Positions 8,671 to 19,342 of a stretch of 64,000 bases of DNA are shown one piece after another; position 1 is the first letter of the stretch; every line of letters starts with the position of its first letter. The translations under genes were made by a program, and so were the position numbers. The stretch is from Blastocatellia bacterium (lineage in GTDB: Bacteria; Acidobacteriota; Blastocatellia; Pyrinomonadales; Pyrinomonadaceae): positions 89,928 through 153,927 of the forward strand of contig DNND01000066.1 in assembly GCA_003488005.1 (NCBI GenBank). The letters run 5' to 3'. The notes beneath the pieces were generated by a model. The model ran no database searches. It worked only from the letters and a program-made list of their open reading frames with translations, and was not told where the DNA came from.

Positions 8671-11600
8671 TCAAAGCGAATAGCGAATTATCAGGAACGC
8701 CTGAGTGTCCGGGCTGCGCGGCAATACCGTGGCATCAGGAGTTGCAGTGATAACAAATTTGTCGTGGGGCGCAACGTCGAACGGGGTGGCCGGCGTGGAA
8801 GCCGCGCGGTGCATGGTTATCGCCTTTCCATACAGGTCAAGTCCCGCGATGGTAATCGTCTTCGCCTGCGTGAAATAAGGAAAGTAGTCTGTGCTAATAG
8901 TAGCGGTAAAAGCGCCCGTCCCGTTCACGAATGCTGACCATTCAGTCGGGAAATCGTGCCGCAAGCTGAAGAGCAAAGCCAATTGCGGCGGTGGATCCGA
9001 GAAGATCGTGTCGAGCGAGGCGATTACCTTGGTGGGATCCACCCCCTGCCTTGCGGTGTAGCGAATGTGCAAAATCACATCAGAGATCGTTGCATAATCA
9101 AAAGCGGGATACTTGTCCGGCGTCGGAAGATCGAGCTTCCAGGTGCTCTCCGCGCCGGCGCCTTCGAACGGCAGGAAGCGTTCGTCACGCAGATTAGTTT
9201 CGAATAGGCCGCCATCGTCGCTGGCCGCGCTGGTCACGATGGATTGCACTGCGCCGGTGTAGTCCACGAAGCGGTCGTCCTCTGTTCCCAGGCGAGCGTA
9301 GCTGTCGCCGGCAATTGCGGACTTGCGCATAGTACTACGGAGTAAGGAAAGCGTGCAGTTGACAGTTGCATATGGACCAACGACAGACGGGATTGAAAGT
9401 CCAACTCTCTTGATGCGACGCATAAAATGGCCCGGGCAATCCCGGTCGTAAAGCCATTCGGGAATAGTGACCTGGCAAGTGCCGGTAGTTTTGAGGGTTA
9501 ACAAAGCAAGTGGATTGAGTTGGCGCAGAGAGACGTGTCGAGTTAACTCGAGCTCGCGCTTGTTATTCTCATGATAGGCCATTTCCATGCGCTTCACATC
9601 GAGATGCAGCGCCTCGCCCGCGAGCAGGCCTTTACGCCCGCCATCCCAATAATTGAACTTTACGAAATCCTGAGCGTCGACCTCAGGCCGCATTAACTCC
9701 TGCTTCATCGTTCGTTCCGCCTTCCGCGCGGTGTCGAACGCAAAACGGTAGTACTCATAGTAGAGACGTGAGATTTCGCCTCGCATCCAAAGGTAGAGAT
9801 CTTCGTTAGTGAACTTGTCGTGCAAGAATTGGTTAACTTGCTCGGCGTTCCTGATCTGCTGTCGAATATTTAGATACTCATGGTGGGCGATCTGCTCAGC
9901 GATCAGTGACGTGAGTATTTGCCGTCCCAACTGCATCAGTTCATGAGCAGCAAGGTTGTATTGCAGCATCCAATCGTCGGCCCGGCGCTCGTGCCCTGCC
10001 GTTCGGCTGGCCATGCCTGCCTGATCCTGTTCCCAGGCTGAGATCATGCGCAGAATGTCAGCGGCTCCTTTTACTGCGTCATGCAGTTTTGCTCCGCCAA
10101 AGATTCTCGAAGCTCCGCCCATCCCCCAAAACGCTAATTTGATATCGAAATCAGGAATGAAAGTAAGCACGGCTGCCACTGCGTCGCTTACTGATGCTGC
10201 CAGACGAGTGTCTCGCGCTCTCGGTAAATGAGAATTGAGTTCTGCATCCTCGTTCACATTGAGGTACAACCGTCCTCCGCCCGAAGCGCCAGACTGTTGC
10301 GCCGGTGACGAAGCGCCGGCGATCTTCAAATTAGGAAATCGCTGAAGCGTAAGCGCCTTGTCATACTGGCCAACCAGCGCGTTGTAAGCTTCGTCGAAGT
10401 TTTCCTCGGTCAGTTCTCGATGGTCGACGGCCAAATCGTTCGGCGCGTTCTGATCCGCCGGGAGTCCGAGCACACGTTGATAATAGTGCAGGCGCTCGAG
10501 CGCGGTCTTTCTGCTCGTCAGCAGCGACTTGGTAGCTTCTCGCGCAGACTGCCACTGCAAGTACCGCACTTCCTGGGTCATTTGCTGAATTGTGATTTCG
10601 TGTCCCTGGCGAAGCAGCGCGAGATGCTCGCCGTCGCCCTTTTCCAACGCAGAAAGGAGCGCGCCACCGAGACTGCGCACTTCGCTGCAGAGCTCGAGTG
10701 CCTTCTGAATCAGGGTCATACAACGCACCGGACTTGCAGGTTGGTTCAACCCGTTCACGATGCTGCCGATATCGATTCCGGCTGCCGCTGCTTTAACGAG
10801 CATCCCCGGATCGAGCGGCGGGTCGAAGAGCGCGAGCGGGCGGACAATGCCCGCGATGTTCATACAGTGGCGAATCTTGAAGAGGCGATCCGCGACTGTG
10901 TCCCAATAACCAAGAAGCTTGTCGTTGCGGGGAATGCAAAAATAGAATGCGCGTCCAATGCCAAACAAAGGCGCCGCGCCATCGGTGTCGGTGGCGGTGG
11001 TGGAGGTGAGATTGAACGGGAAGTCACCTTCTAAATCGACCAACGCATTCCCGATTGGGCCCAGGCCTTCCTGCTTTAGTTGCGCGAACGTTTTGGGCTT
11101 AACGACACCGCGTGCTGGAATTTGTTGCGGCCGTGGCCCCAGGAGATTGGCGGCCAAAACGTAACGCTGGGCTGCTTCGTTGATCGATTCGATAGTGTCC
11201 TGCTGAAACAAGCTATCGCCCCAGGCGATCAAATTGTCGAGGTACTTCATCACCACCGCGTATTGATAGGCGACCTGTCGCGTCCGAGCTACTTTGTGCG
11301 GCTGAAAGGGCGAGTTGAGAATCGCACGATAGCCGTTAAGAACGTCATCCTGCTCTAGTTGATCTGCTGCCGAAAGTTGCGTTCGGGGCGTGCTCAGCAA
11401 ACGAATAACTTCATCGAGGTTTCGACTGGCTTGCGGGTGGCGAAAAGCGAGAAACATCCAAAACCGCATTGGGGCAGCAATAGTCTGGTCATTCGAGGTG
11501 GGATTGAATATGTAATGGAACCAACGTTGCGCCTCAGCGAATCGCTGTGTCTTGCTCAAGTGCACTGCCACCGTGAAGGGGATGTGAAAGAGTAGCTCCC

Positions 11601-11919
11601 AATTATAGTTGGCGTAAGGCCCGCGCGTGCTGACATCGATCTCCTTCGGGAAGCTGCTCAGGTTCACTGCGCCGGACGGCGTGTAGAACTGAGTGAAAAA
11701 TGGAGTCGCCAAACTCTCGTGAAAGACTGGATCCAGCATTTTCGGCAACGACTCTTTATTGAGTTTCTCGATTAGCTCCCCTACAAAGGGGTGAAAAAAG
11801 TTTTCGAACGTATAGTTGAAGACCGCACGCTGAATGGATCCAACGTCGACAAAACCCTGAGTGAAGTTGGCGATCTCGTAGTCGTGATGTCCGATCTGCG
11901 ATCGGCTTGCAGTAGTCAT
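8671..11919 (-). CDS. Tc toxin subunit A, C-terminal half (channel and TcB-binding region)
   Basis: A 1082-residue protein matching the C-terminal half of TcA (TcdA/YenA2-like). Near the C-terminus is the conserved TcB-binding region: RIKRVGLSIPSVVGPYATVN, then a GLFETNLRDERFLPFEGAGA segment and ISDVILHIRYTAR. The middle (about 640-780) is helical with regular charge and fits the pore-forming channel helices. The frame extends upstream into the preceding gene, but the ATG at 11919 has a strong GGAGG 8 bases ahead and lies 13 bp after the preceding TcA stop, so it is taken as the start. TcA oligomers bind target cells and inject the TcC cargo. With the preceding gene it makes a two-polypeptide TcA, as known for TcaA/TcaB and YenA1/YenA2. 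It is the last gene of the operon. Confidence 0.9.
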   Translation of the reverse strand: MTTASRSQIGHHDYEIANFTQGFVDVGSIQRAVFNYTFENFFHPFVGELIEKLNKESLPKMLDPVFHESLATPFFTQFYTPSGAVNLSSFPKEIDVSTRGPYANYNWELLFHIPFTVAVHLSKTQRFAEAQRWFHYIFNPTSNDQTIAAPMRFWMFLAFRHPQASRNLDEVIRLLSTPRTQLSAADQLEQDDVLNGYRAILNSPFQPHKVARTRQVAYQYAVVMKYLDNLIAWGDSLFQQDTIESINEAAQRYVLAANLLGPRPQQIPARGVVKPKTFAQLKQEGLGPIGNALVDLEGDFPFNLTSTTATDTDGAAPLFGIGRAFYFCIPRNDKLLGYWDTVADRLFKIRHCMNIAGIVRPLALFDPPLDPGMLVKAAAAGIDIGSIVNGLNQPASPVRCMTLIQKALELCSEVRSLGGALLSALEKGDGEHLALLRQGHEITIQQMTQEVRYLQWQSAREATKSLLTSRKTALERLHYYQRVLGLPADQNAPNDLAVDHRELTEENFDEAYNALVGQYDKALTLQRFPNLKIAGASSPAQQSGASGGGRLYLNVNEDAELNSHLPRARDTRLAASVSDAVAAVLTFIPDFDIKLAFWGMGGASRIFGGAKLHDAVKGAADILRMISAWEQDQAGMASRTAGHERRADDWMLQYNLAAHELMQLGRQILTSLIAEQIAHHEYLNIRQQIRNAEQVNQFLHDKFTNEDLYLWMRGEISRLYYEYYRFAFDTARKAERTMKQELMRPEVDAQDFVKFNYWDGGRKGLLAGEALHLDVKRMEMAYHENNKRELELTRHVSLRQLNPLALLTLKTTGTCQVTIPEWLYDRDCPGHFMRRIKRVGLSIPSVVGPYATVNCTLSLLRSTMRKSAIAGDSYARLGTEDDRFVDYTGAVQSIVTSAASDDGGLFETNLRDERFLPFEGAGAESTWKLDLPTPDKYPAFDYATISDVILHIRYTARQGVDPTKVIASLDTIFSDPPPQLALLFSLRHDFPTEWSAFVNGTGAFTATISTDYFPYFTQAKTITIAGLDLYGKAITMHRAASTPATPFDVAPHDKFVITATPDATVLPRSPDTQAFLIIRYSL

Positions 11920-11932
11920 TGTCGTTTCCTCC

Positions 11933-14900
11933 TCATCCGCGCCGTAAGGCTTTTGAGTTGCTGCCCATGGGGCCAATTTCTTTGTCGCCGTAGCGAACCG
12001 TTCCCGGGCTGCCAATTCCCCGAGTGATGTACGCGTCTTCAGTAACCAGAAATTGCGCCGGCGCCGGATCTACTACGCCAAAGCCCGGTTGCCGCGTGAT
12101 TGGTCCGCCAAAGTCCGGAATAATCGTGCCAGTCTGCCACACCAACGGAGGTAACTCGGTTACCGTGGTTGACGTGTACAACGGCCCGGACACTATGCCG
12201 AGATCGTTCCAGATTCTGACGTTCTGGAGGTGTTCCTCAGTGGTAACGAAGAAGACGTGGCGGCGGTCTTCGTAAAAGAACGGCGCATCCCAGGGGTTTC
12301 CTTCCAGCGGATGGTGGGGCTCAATGGCGCGATCGTCGATGCTGGTATCGAGAATGGAGTGGGCCAGTGACGCCTCCGTATAGTTAGCTTTCAAACTACT
12401 GCTGGAAGTTTCCAGAATCCGTTTCGGCGCGAAATGCTTGTTCTTCTTTTCGACTCTCAACTCAGGAGAGCTGTAGACGTTATGCAGAAAGTAAGAATTT
12501 CCCGTGCCGATACTGGTGGAAATGATCAGTCGCAATTCGCCTCTCGTCCAGAACATGGCCGAAAGTTGCAACGCGGCACGATCGAAATCTTTCTCATCGA
12601 TATCCGCGGCAATCGTCAGCGGGTGATCCGTATCTGAAGTTCGGACTGGTTGCCACTTCCCGTTGAAGTACTCGCTCCAGTTCAGGATCGCCAGGACGTT
12701 AATCTTTGGACTTGATGGCAGCGTCAGGTCCGACAGATCAGTTCCGCCCGGAAGCGCTCCGGTAGCTGGACCCTTCTTGATTAACCGCAGCCAGAACAAA
12801 AATAGACGGCCTCTCCAGACAACCGGGAGTACCGGATTGTCTTCGATGTCGAGTTTGATCTGTTCCCAAGGCGTCCATGAGCCGTCGTCTCTCCGGCGAT
12901 AGTAGTACTTGCGATGTGCTCCGGACGTGCGAGCCACCACGTGATCGACCTCGCTCGTTCGATCGCCGGCGGGAATATGATGAATTCCACAGGGCTCTAA
13001 CTTCGCCACCTCTTCGAGCTTTGCCAGGTAGTTGAGCAGCGCGACTGACGCAGTTTCGTCAGTGATATCGCTTTGCAGCAACTCACTCTCAATTTCCTTA
13101 AAGAACGGTGATTTGTCATCACGAAGCTCCGGTTCGAGCCAGTTTTCCGGATAAAGGAAAACCTTCCGGTTCGCCTCCCAAACTCGATAGCGCTTCATCC
13201 AATCCCATTGCTTGGCGATAATCGAGCCAGACGAAACTCTGGGCTCCAGGTTCAGCAGGCAACGCTCGATGAAGAGTTGTACCGACGAAAGCGCATGACG
13301 GATGCGCGAGGTCTGCATACACGGCTCCATCTCAACATCCATCAAGAAGTATTCAAACAACTTGTTGGGCGTATCAATCTGCGCGGTAGCCGGGTTCGAG
13401 CTCATTTGATTCAGAATGTATGCGACCAGCGCGTCACGCTGCAGGCTGCGCATTTTGTCGTTTATTGGTTGCACGACAGTTCGCCAGTCAGCAGCGTCGT
13501 AGCGCGCCCGCAAAGCCGCTTGAAGATCCCGCACGGTCTCGCCGTTTGGCTCATTCGTGGTGGCTCGAATCAACGCCTTTACCGAAATTCCCATTTTCTG
13601 CGCAAGCTCGAAAGCTTCATAGACACGATTAAACAGCTCGAGATGTTTGAGACCGGAGAGATCGCCTCCGAACAAGAGCAACAAACTATCCAGGGAAGGC
13701 CGGTCCCAACGTGTCAGAGTGAACATCAGAATATCCGGCTCGCGCGCTGCTGAAGTTGGATCTTCGATTACATACAAAAGCGACTCGTCGTCCGGTGAAA
13801 TCGCTGATTTCATCCGGGCGTATTTGAGTAGATCACGTAGCGGAGTGAGCAGCGTCGCATTCAATGTCGCCGCAACGGCGGCTGCCGCCGGATCGGAGAG
13901 ATGCAGGTTGTCTTCCGTTGGCAGATGGTTGAGCCAGCCCTGGCCGGTTGTATTCAGTTGGCCCAGCGCATTGATTCGGTAATCCTCATGCGTGGCGAAG
14001 TGGGCCATCTCATTCGCCCTTAGCCTGAGAGTTGTCGCCAGGTCACTCGCCTTGAGAAAGCGAAGATAGTTCTGCCGGAACGCATCAAACAAATTGGCGG
14101 GATAGAGATAACGCCGCGGGATGACCGCGCGACCCTGACCCTTTGGCGACCACTCCCATTGAACCTTCACAACCTGGCGAACTTTTTCGACGGTTAGCTC
14201 GATCGCATATAGTGTTCCGGCACGCAATTCCTTCGCTTCAGTGTTGTGCCAAACCGTGCCGTTCTGCGTTAGCGCCGCTTGCTGGTTATCGAGTTTCAGC
14301 TTCACGGTTGCTCCCGCGTCGGCGTCGATTAGCAGATTGAAAAACCCGCTCTCAGGTGCTTCAAGGTAACCGCGCCAGATTCCAGAGATCGCACTTCCCG
14401 GCGTTGGGTTGGAAGGCAACGGATTGCCACCGCTTACAGCGGGCGCATAATCAAGATTAGCGGTTACAGCCGGCGCGGAAATGATTGTGCCTATAGCGGT
14501 ATCACTGGCGAAGAACTGCGTTGATAAGCCCTGGATCTCGAGTGCCAGAATGTCGTTCACCGCTGGCTGATCATCGTGACCAATAGCGTGGATGGCGTTG
14601 CCATACCTTGATGTATCCAGTAACGTTTCGGCGAAATTGAAATCAGTCTCTGCCGCGACGCTGACCGACTGTAACGCCTGCTGCCTTTTCCGACGCTTGA
14701 TCAAGTCAGGCAAAATCTGCGTCAAGACTGCGGTGCGTTTCTTATCCAGCGGATCTGTGGAAGCAACATAAGTATCGTGAACCGCTTGCAGTTCCGGATA
14801 GCGAGCAAAGAAACGGTTAACGGCCGCTTCGTTTTTTAAGAACAGATCGTCCATCGCCGTTTTGAAAGCGGCTGCTCCTAATCCCGCTGCCAACTTGATC

Positions 14901-17900
14901 GCGTCTCGTTTCGTTGGCGTGAGCGCGCCGGCATAAGAAAGCAGCTTGCGAAAGTCGTCGTAGGCAAGCCTGGGCGCACCGGCATCAGTCTTGCCGCTTG
15001 CGTTCTGAATAGCCGTAAGCGTTGCCTCAGGAGCCAATGTGCCGTCCGGATCATTGAAGGCAATATCGACTGTAAAGGTTCCACTCAATAGACCAAAAAA
15101 GAACGCCGCAGTGTCTGGTCCGTAAACGAGCGTCATACGATTTTGAGAAATTGCGCCGTCAGGGTCGTCCTTAACGACAAAGTCAGCATCCACTGCCGCA
15201 AGATCGCCACGTAAGGCACGAGCGAAGGCGGTGATTTGCGCCAACTCAGGGGCCGACTTGCCGGTTAGATCCTGATTCCAGATTAGGTAGAGGGCGGCGG
15301 CCGTCTTGAACGAGCCCTCTTTCAGACTTTGGATCAGTTCGATGATCTTGAGAATCGCCGGATCTGTTGGATTGGGCGTGGCGAACGGATCGAGACCAGT
15401 CAGCTGCGTAAACAATAAGAATTCGCGGACGCTGATTTTCAGTTTGCGCGCCAGCCAGCCACGACGATAGATATTGCTGATGTGGTCGAGTGTTAACGGC
15501 GCGAGTGTGGCCTGATTCGCCGTGTAGAGCGCATCCACTGCATCCTTGAATTGCTGGCTGACACCAGCAATCACTTTAAGATTTTCGCGGATCGAAACGC
15601 TCAAGGCGCCAGTGTAGGAAAGTTGATGGTTGACATTATCGTAGCCGATGCCCGGTCCGACATTGAGAATCTCCTGGCTCAAAGTTGGTTGCGTATGCGT
15701 GTAGAGCACCTGTACTTTGTCGGCCCCCAAACCAACAGCGGCGACTATTTGCAGAAACTCATCACTGGTCAGCCCAAACGCTGCACGCAACGTCTCGGCA
15801 TGACCGAGAATCTTCTGCGTCGCGTCTTTAAAAAACTCACCGTACCCAGAATCGGCGAAGGCCGGATCCTGATTTAGAAGTGTGGGATTAAGAAACATCT
15901 GTCGGAACAGGGCGGCGTCGCCGTGCGTGCCGATCGGTGACCAGCACGTTAGTAGCGACAGCAGATCGCGTTTTACTGTCAGCTTCAACGCTTTCATGAC
16001 GCGGATAACTATGCCGAGGCGCGGAAGGAGCGCGAAAAATCCGGTGTCCAATTTTGGCACCGTATCGATCGCGTTGCCTCCAGCCGGGAAAGGCGGCACC
16101 GGGAAGAGCGCGCACAAAGCCGTATCTGTTTGCTCAATCGTCCACCCCAATTTTTTCCAAAGCCGAATAAGGCGCAATATCCGAACGAACTCAACCGCAC
16201 CGAGACGGTTTGACGTGTCCCCCACTGCGACCGGCCTGGCGTAGCGAAATTCGAGGTTCTCGAAACTGCACGGATCATTATTGCCAGTCGGATCGCTTAG
16301 CGTGATGATTGCCATGATCCGATCGAAGTTCTGTTGATTCCGCACCCAGGCTTTAATGTTGCCGTCATATTCAGCCGGGTCTGGAGCGCCGGCTCCCACT
16401 TGCAGCATTGCGTCGAACTCGGCATCGGCTGCCGGGGTGTTTGTGTCCTTCAGGTTCTTCAGGGCAGCGAAGCTGACACCGAGTCGTTCGAGTTTCGGAA
16501 CTAAGTCGCTGTTTGGATTTACAAATCGTGTTCGCAGAATCGAAGTTAACTCCTGGTAGGTAATGCCGACGTGGCGTGTGAACGCTTTTGCCTTTGAGAG
16601 GCCTGTGAAATTTGGCACGCCGGCAATCACGGGGGCGTCTGCGGTGCCGTCAGGAAACCCATACATTCGCCAAAGTGGGACGATGGTCGAGTCGATCAGA
16701 ATCTCGTGTTCTGCGCGAGAAATTCCGATCGCTTCCATCAGAATATCGCGCCAACCGTAGGCATTTGTGCCACGGTCGAGGGCATTATTCTTGCGCAGCC
16801 GTTCCATTGCGAGGGGCAGTGAAACTTCAAAGCTGTCGAAATACCGGCGCACGCTCTCCAGTGGCTGATGGAAGGGCAGTGGGCTTGGAAAACTTGTATT
16901 GCGCAAAGTGTTGTAAGCCGAGTCCATCACAAACTGCGGCGTGGCAAGCAAGTCTTCTGAAGTCAGGCCGTCGGTGTCGTGACCGACGTAAGCATCGAGC
17001 GAGAGCGGCCGCACCCCGTTGGCGATGAAATATTCGAGCGTTTCGTTGACCACATCTATATAAGGTAAAGCGGTATTGGTGTTCTCGCAGGTGAGCGGCA
17101 GGTGTTGAATGTCCGGACGACGCTCCAACAGAACCGTCTGCGGATTTGCGCCGCTGGCGGGGTGAGGTTGATCGATAAAGAGTAAGAGATCAACCAGATA
17201 GGCCGCGGGACTTAGAATCGAGCGACAGTGTTCACAGGCACAGAAATCCATTTCACCGAACAACTTTTCCAGAGTCGGATATGCAATCACATCGCCTGCT
17301 GCAACAGCATCCGGGTTTCCCAGAAGTGGTTGAATTACAATCCCGTTACCAACAGAACCTTCTTCACCCTGAGTTAGCGCCGGCGCTCCCAGAGCGATGC
17401 TATTTCGCGCGGTCAGATAACTGACCGCGAGATTCAGCACGGCGTTATGCACGTGAACCGATTGGTCGTAAGTTTGCGCGGCGTTAGTAGCGCCACCTAA
17501 ATCTTCTGAAAACGACCGTACGAATGTTTCCCGATCATGGCTGACGACATGATACGCGGCGTCCATGCCACGTTTCAGCAATCCTGTCATGGCGACGTCA
17601 TCTGAAGTGATCTGATAGACGCGCTGCAATCGCTTCACCTCATTGACCGTTTGCTCAGGAACTTCGAGGTTGTTACTCACGATGTATTTCTGCACAGGCG
17701 TTATGCCAATCTCGAACTTCCCCTGATTGTCGGAAAGAAAGCGGTGCACCTGTTCGGAGGAGCTTGTAGGAAGGTCACCACTTTGGACCATCTGAGCCAC
17801 GGCTGCAGTCGGATAACTTATTCGCACTTGAGCGGCCAGATAGTTTGCATAATTCGTTCGCTTCGCCTCGACTGTGTCGCCGGGAATTTCTTTTGGAACG

Positions 17901-19306
17901 GAAATATCTGGACTCAACACTGCATTCCATTTCTCAGCACGGTGATAGCCCTGCGCTGCCAGTTCGGCTGGATCATTCAAGCCATCCTGACCTGCCGTGC
18001 GATGCAGTTGATTGATTAGCGGCGCATTGTTAACCGTTAGGAAGGCTAGCTTGCCATTCACTTGAAGCCGGTTGGCCGTCGCCTCGCCAAACTTTTCGTT
18101 GACCGCACTCCAAAAGCGGGGCAGGTCGGTGCGGTGTGCCGTGTATAGTTGAGCGAACTCCTGCTGCTGTGGCTCCGCAATTTGTGAGATCGCCAGTATT
18201 TCCTTTAGTGAAGAAGCTCCCGCGAGCGTCGGCCCGCTTAATAATTTTTGGGAGCTCAACTGGTGAAAGGACTCGCGCGCGACTATGATCTCCGCGTTAG
18301 ACATGTTCGGGATGACGCGTTGCTTAATGGCCTGGCGCCAGATTCGTTCGACTGCTTGTATGTCGGCCTGATAAAGCGTGTCTTCATTGGCAGGCAGGCC
18401 GGCGCGAAAGAGAGCGTAATAAAAAGCCGGCTTGATAAGGGGCGTGCCGGCCGCTGCGCTACGCTGGCTGAACTGATCGGAGAGGGCAAGCAAGGCGACT
18501 GCGCGGGCATCCCATCCGCTTTTGTTTGCGAGATAAGTGATGTCTTGACGATTGTCATCCTCTTTTAGATCGGCGAGAGGACCCTTGTAATAAAGAGCAA
18601 CTGCTGCGCTCAACGTCTCATACTCACTTGCCAGATCCTTAGAATCTGCAGGTAACGTTACGTTCAGTTGCGTCTCGTTATTCGAGGCGTTGTAACGAAC
18701 ATCCGACGCTGCCAGAAAAACCTGATCCGCATAGACTCGCGCCTGAAGATCTGGCCTGACCTTTCCGGCGCTGCGAAATGCGCTGGCCGGAAAGCTTGTC
18801 TGGTACTTGCCATTCTCATCCGTACTGGTTTGATTAAGCGTGACATCGTGGCCAATATTTTTGTCGATGACTTCAACGCGCAGGCCACCAACTCCGGGGC
18901 TGGCCTGGCTGATTACCGAGCCCGAAACCTGATACATCTGATCGTCACCGCCTGTAGTAAATCCCGGATCGCCGTGTCCCGGAGCTGCGACAGGAATCTC
19001 GACTGGTACCGAGCCTGCGGCGACGTTCCACATGACCGAGTCTTCTGTGCTCTTGATAAGTCTCTTTCCTGAGAAGACACGGAAGAAAAGATCCGGCTCG
19101 CGATCGAAAAAGAGCTCGCGGTAATAAGCGCCGCTGAACTCAATGCGAAAATGTCCTCCCACATCAGTGACAGCGCTGCCAACCAAATCGTCGAAGAGTA
19201 GATCCTTGTCCCAGGCTTCGACCCGAAGTCCGGGAATTCCCTGGCGGGATGTACTCTCGATTACGCGACCGTTGATCACATAAGTGGACTTATCTTTTTT
19301 GCTCAT
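11933..19306 (-). CDS. Tc toxin subunit A, N-terminal half (VRP1, PA14-like and neuraminidase-like regions)
   Basis: A 2457-residue protein. It starts with two transthyretin/carboxypeptidase-regulatory-like beta domains (about residues 7-100 and 125-215: INGRVIESTSRQGIPGLRVE and VSGSVISQASPGVGGLRVEV). The hallmark TcA/VRP1 motif FCACEHCRSILSPAAYLVDL comes next, at about 690-715. Further on are a PA14-like beta segment (about 1690-1810) and the TcA neuraminidase-like region with KRYRVWEANRKVFLYPENWL (about 2045). The last part reaches the receptor-binding beta region; the channel is in the next gene. Together the two TcA proteins total about 3540 residues, clearly longer than typical TcA of about 2500, mainly through added N-terminal material. 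It begins 36 bp after the immunity gene and is followed at 13 bp by the second TcA gene. No signal peptide, as usual for Tc toxins. Confidence 0.9.
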   Translation of the reverse strand: MSKKDKSTYVINGRVIESTSRQGIPGLRVEAWDKDLLFDDLVGSAVTDVGGHFRIEFSGAYYRELFFDREPDLFFRVFSGKRLIKSTEDSVMWNVAAGSVPVEIPVAAPGHGDPGFTTGGDDQMYQVSGSVISQASPGVGGLRVEVIDKNIGHDVTLNQTSTDENGKYQTSFPASAFRSAGKVRPDLQARVYADQVFLAASDVRYNASNNETQLNVTLPADSKDLASEYETLSAAVALYYKGPLADLKEDDNRQDITYLANKSGWDARAVALLALSDQFSQRSAAAGTPLIKPAFYYALFRAGLPANEDTLYQADIQAVERIWRQAIKQRVIPNMSNAEIIVARESFHQLSSQKLLSGPTLAGASSLKEILAISQIAEPQQQEFAQLYTAHRTDLPRFWSAVNEKFGEATANRLQVNGKLAFLTVNNAPLINQLHRTAGQDGLNDPAELAAQGYHRAEKWNAVLSPDISVPKEIPGDTVEAKRTNYANYLAAQVRISYPTAAVAQMVQSGDLPTSSSEQVHRFLSDNQGKFEIGITPVQKYIVSNNLEVPEQTVNEVKRLQRVYQITSDDVAMTGLLKRGMDAAYHVVSHDRETFVRSFSEDLGGATNAAQTYDQSVHVHNAVLNLAVSYLTARNSIALGAPALTQGEEGSVGNGIVIQPLLGNPDAVAAGDVIAYPTLEKLFGEMDFCACEHCRSILSPAAYLVDLLLFIDQPHPASGANPQTVLLERRPDIQHLPLTCENTNTALPYIDVVNETLEYFIANGVRPLSLDAYVGHDTDGLTSEDLLATPQFVMDSAYNTLRNTSFPSPLPFHQPLESVRRYFDSFEVSLPLAMERLRKNNALDRGTNAYGWRDILMEAIGISRAEHEILIDSTIVPLWRMYGFPDGTADAPVIAGVPNFTGLSKAKAFTRHVGITYQELTSILRTRFVNPNSDLVPKLERLGVSFAALKNLKDTNTPAADAEFDAMLQVGAGAPDPAEYDGNIKAWVRNQQNFDRIMAIITLSDPTGNNDPCSFENLEFRYARPVAVGDTSNRLGAVEFVRILRLIRLWKKLGWTIEQTDTALCALFPVPPFPAGGNAIDTVPKLDTGFFALLPRLGIVIRVMKALKLTVKRDLLSLLTCWSPIGTHGDAALFRQMFLNPTLLNQDPAFADSGYGEFFKDATQKILGHAETLRAAFGLTSDEFLQIVAAVGLGADKVQVLYTHTQPTLSQEILNVGPGIGYDNVNHQLSYTGALSVSIRENLKVIAGVSQQFKDAVDALYTANQATLAPLTLDHISNIYRRGWLARKLKISVREFLLFTQLTGLDPFATPNPTDPAILKIIELIQSLKEGSFKTAAALYLIWNQDLTGKSAPELAQITAFARALRGDLAAVDADFVVKDDPDGAISQNRMTLVYGPDTAAFFFGLLSGTFTVDIAFNDPDGTLAPEATLTAIQNASGKTDAGAPRLAYDDFRKLLSYAGALTPTKRDAIKLAAGLGAAAFKTAMDDLFLKNEAAVNRFFARYPELQAVHDTYVASTDPLDKKRTAVLTQILPDLIKRRKRQQALQSVSVAAETDFNFAETLLDTSRYGNAIHAIGHDDQPAVNDILALEIQGLSTQFFASDTAIGTIISAPAVTANLDYAPAVSGGNPLPSNPTPGSAISGIWRGYLEAPESGFFNLLIDADAGATVKLKLDNQQAALTQNGTVWHNTEAKELRAGTLYAIELTVEKVRQVVKVQWEWSPKGQGRAVIPRRYLYPANLFDAFRQNYLRFLKASDLATTLRLRANEMAHFATHEDYRINALGQLNTTGQGWLNHLPTEDNLHLSDPAAAAVAATLNATLLTPLRDLLKYARMKSAISPDDESLLYVIEDPTSAAREPDILMFTLTRWDRPSLDSLLLLFGGDLSGLKHLELFNRVYEAFELAQKMGISVKALIRATTNEPNGETVRDLQAALRARYDAADWRTVVQPINDKMRSLQRDALVAYILNQMSSNPATAQIDTPNKLFEYFLMDVEMEPCMQTSRIRHALSSVQLFIERCLLNLEPRVSSGSIIAKQWDWMKRYRVWEANRKVFLYPENWLEPELRDDKSPFFKEIESELLQSDITDETASVALLNYLAKLEEVAKLEPCGIHHIPAGDRTSEVDHVVARTSGAHRKYYYRRRDDGSWTPWEQIKLDIEDNPVLPVVWRGRLFLFWLRLIKKGPATGALPGGTDLSDLTLPSSPKINVLAILNWSEYFNGKWQPVRTSDTDHPLTIAADIDEKDFDRAALQLSAMFWTRGELRLIISTSIGTGNSYFLHNVYSSPELRVEKKNKHFAPKRILETSSSSLKANYTEASLAHSILDTSIDDRAIEPHHPLEGNPWDAPFFYEDRRHVFFVTTEEHLQNVRIWNDLGIVSGPLYTSTTVTELPPLVWQTGTIIPDFGGPITRQPGFGVVDPAPAQFLVTEDAYITRGIGSPGTVRYGDKEIGPMGSNSKALRRG

Positions 19307-19342
19307 GTTGACTCTCCCATCTCATCGCGACAAAACCTGCGG

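Noticed and set aside
10420..11034. 204-codon open frame antisense to the TcA C-terminal gene
   Set aside because: It lies wholly opposite a strongly supported gene and shows shadow-frame composition with no motif.
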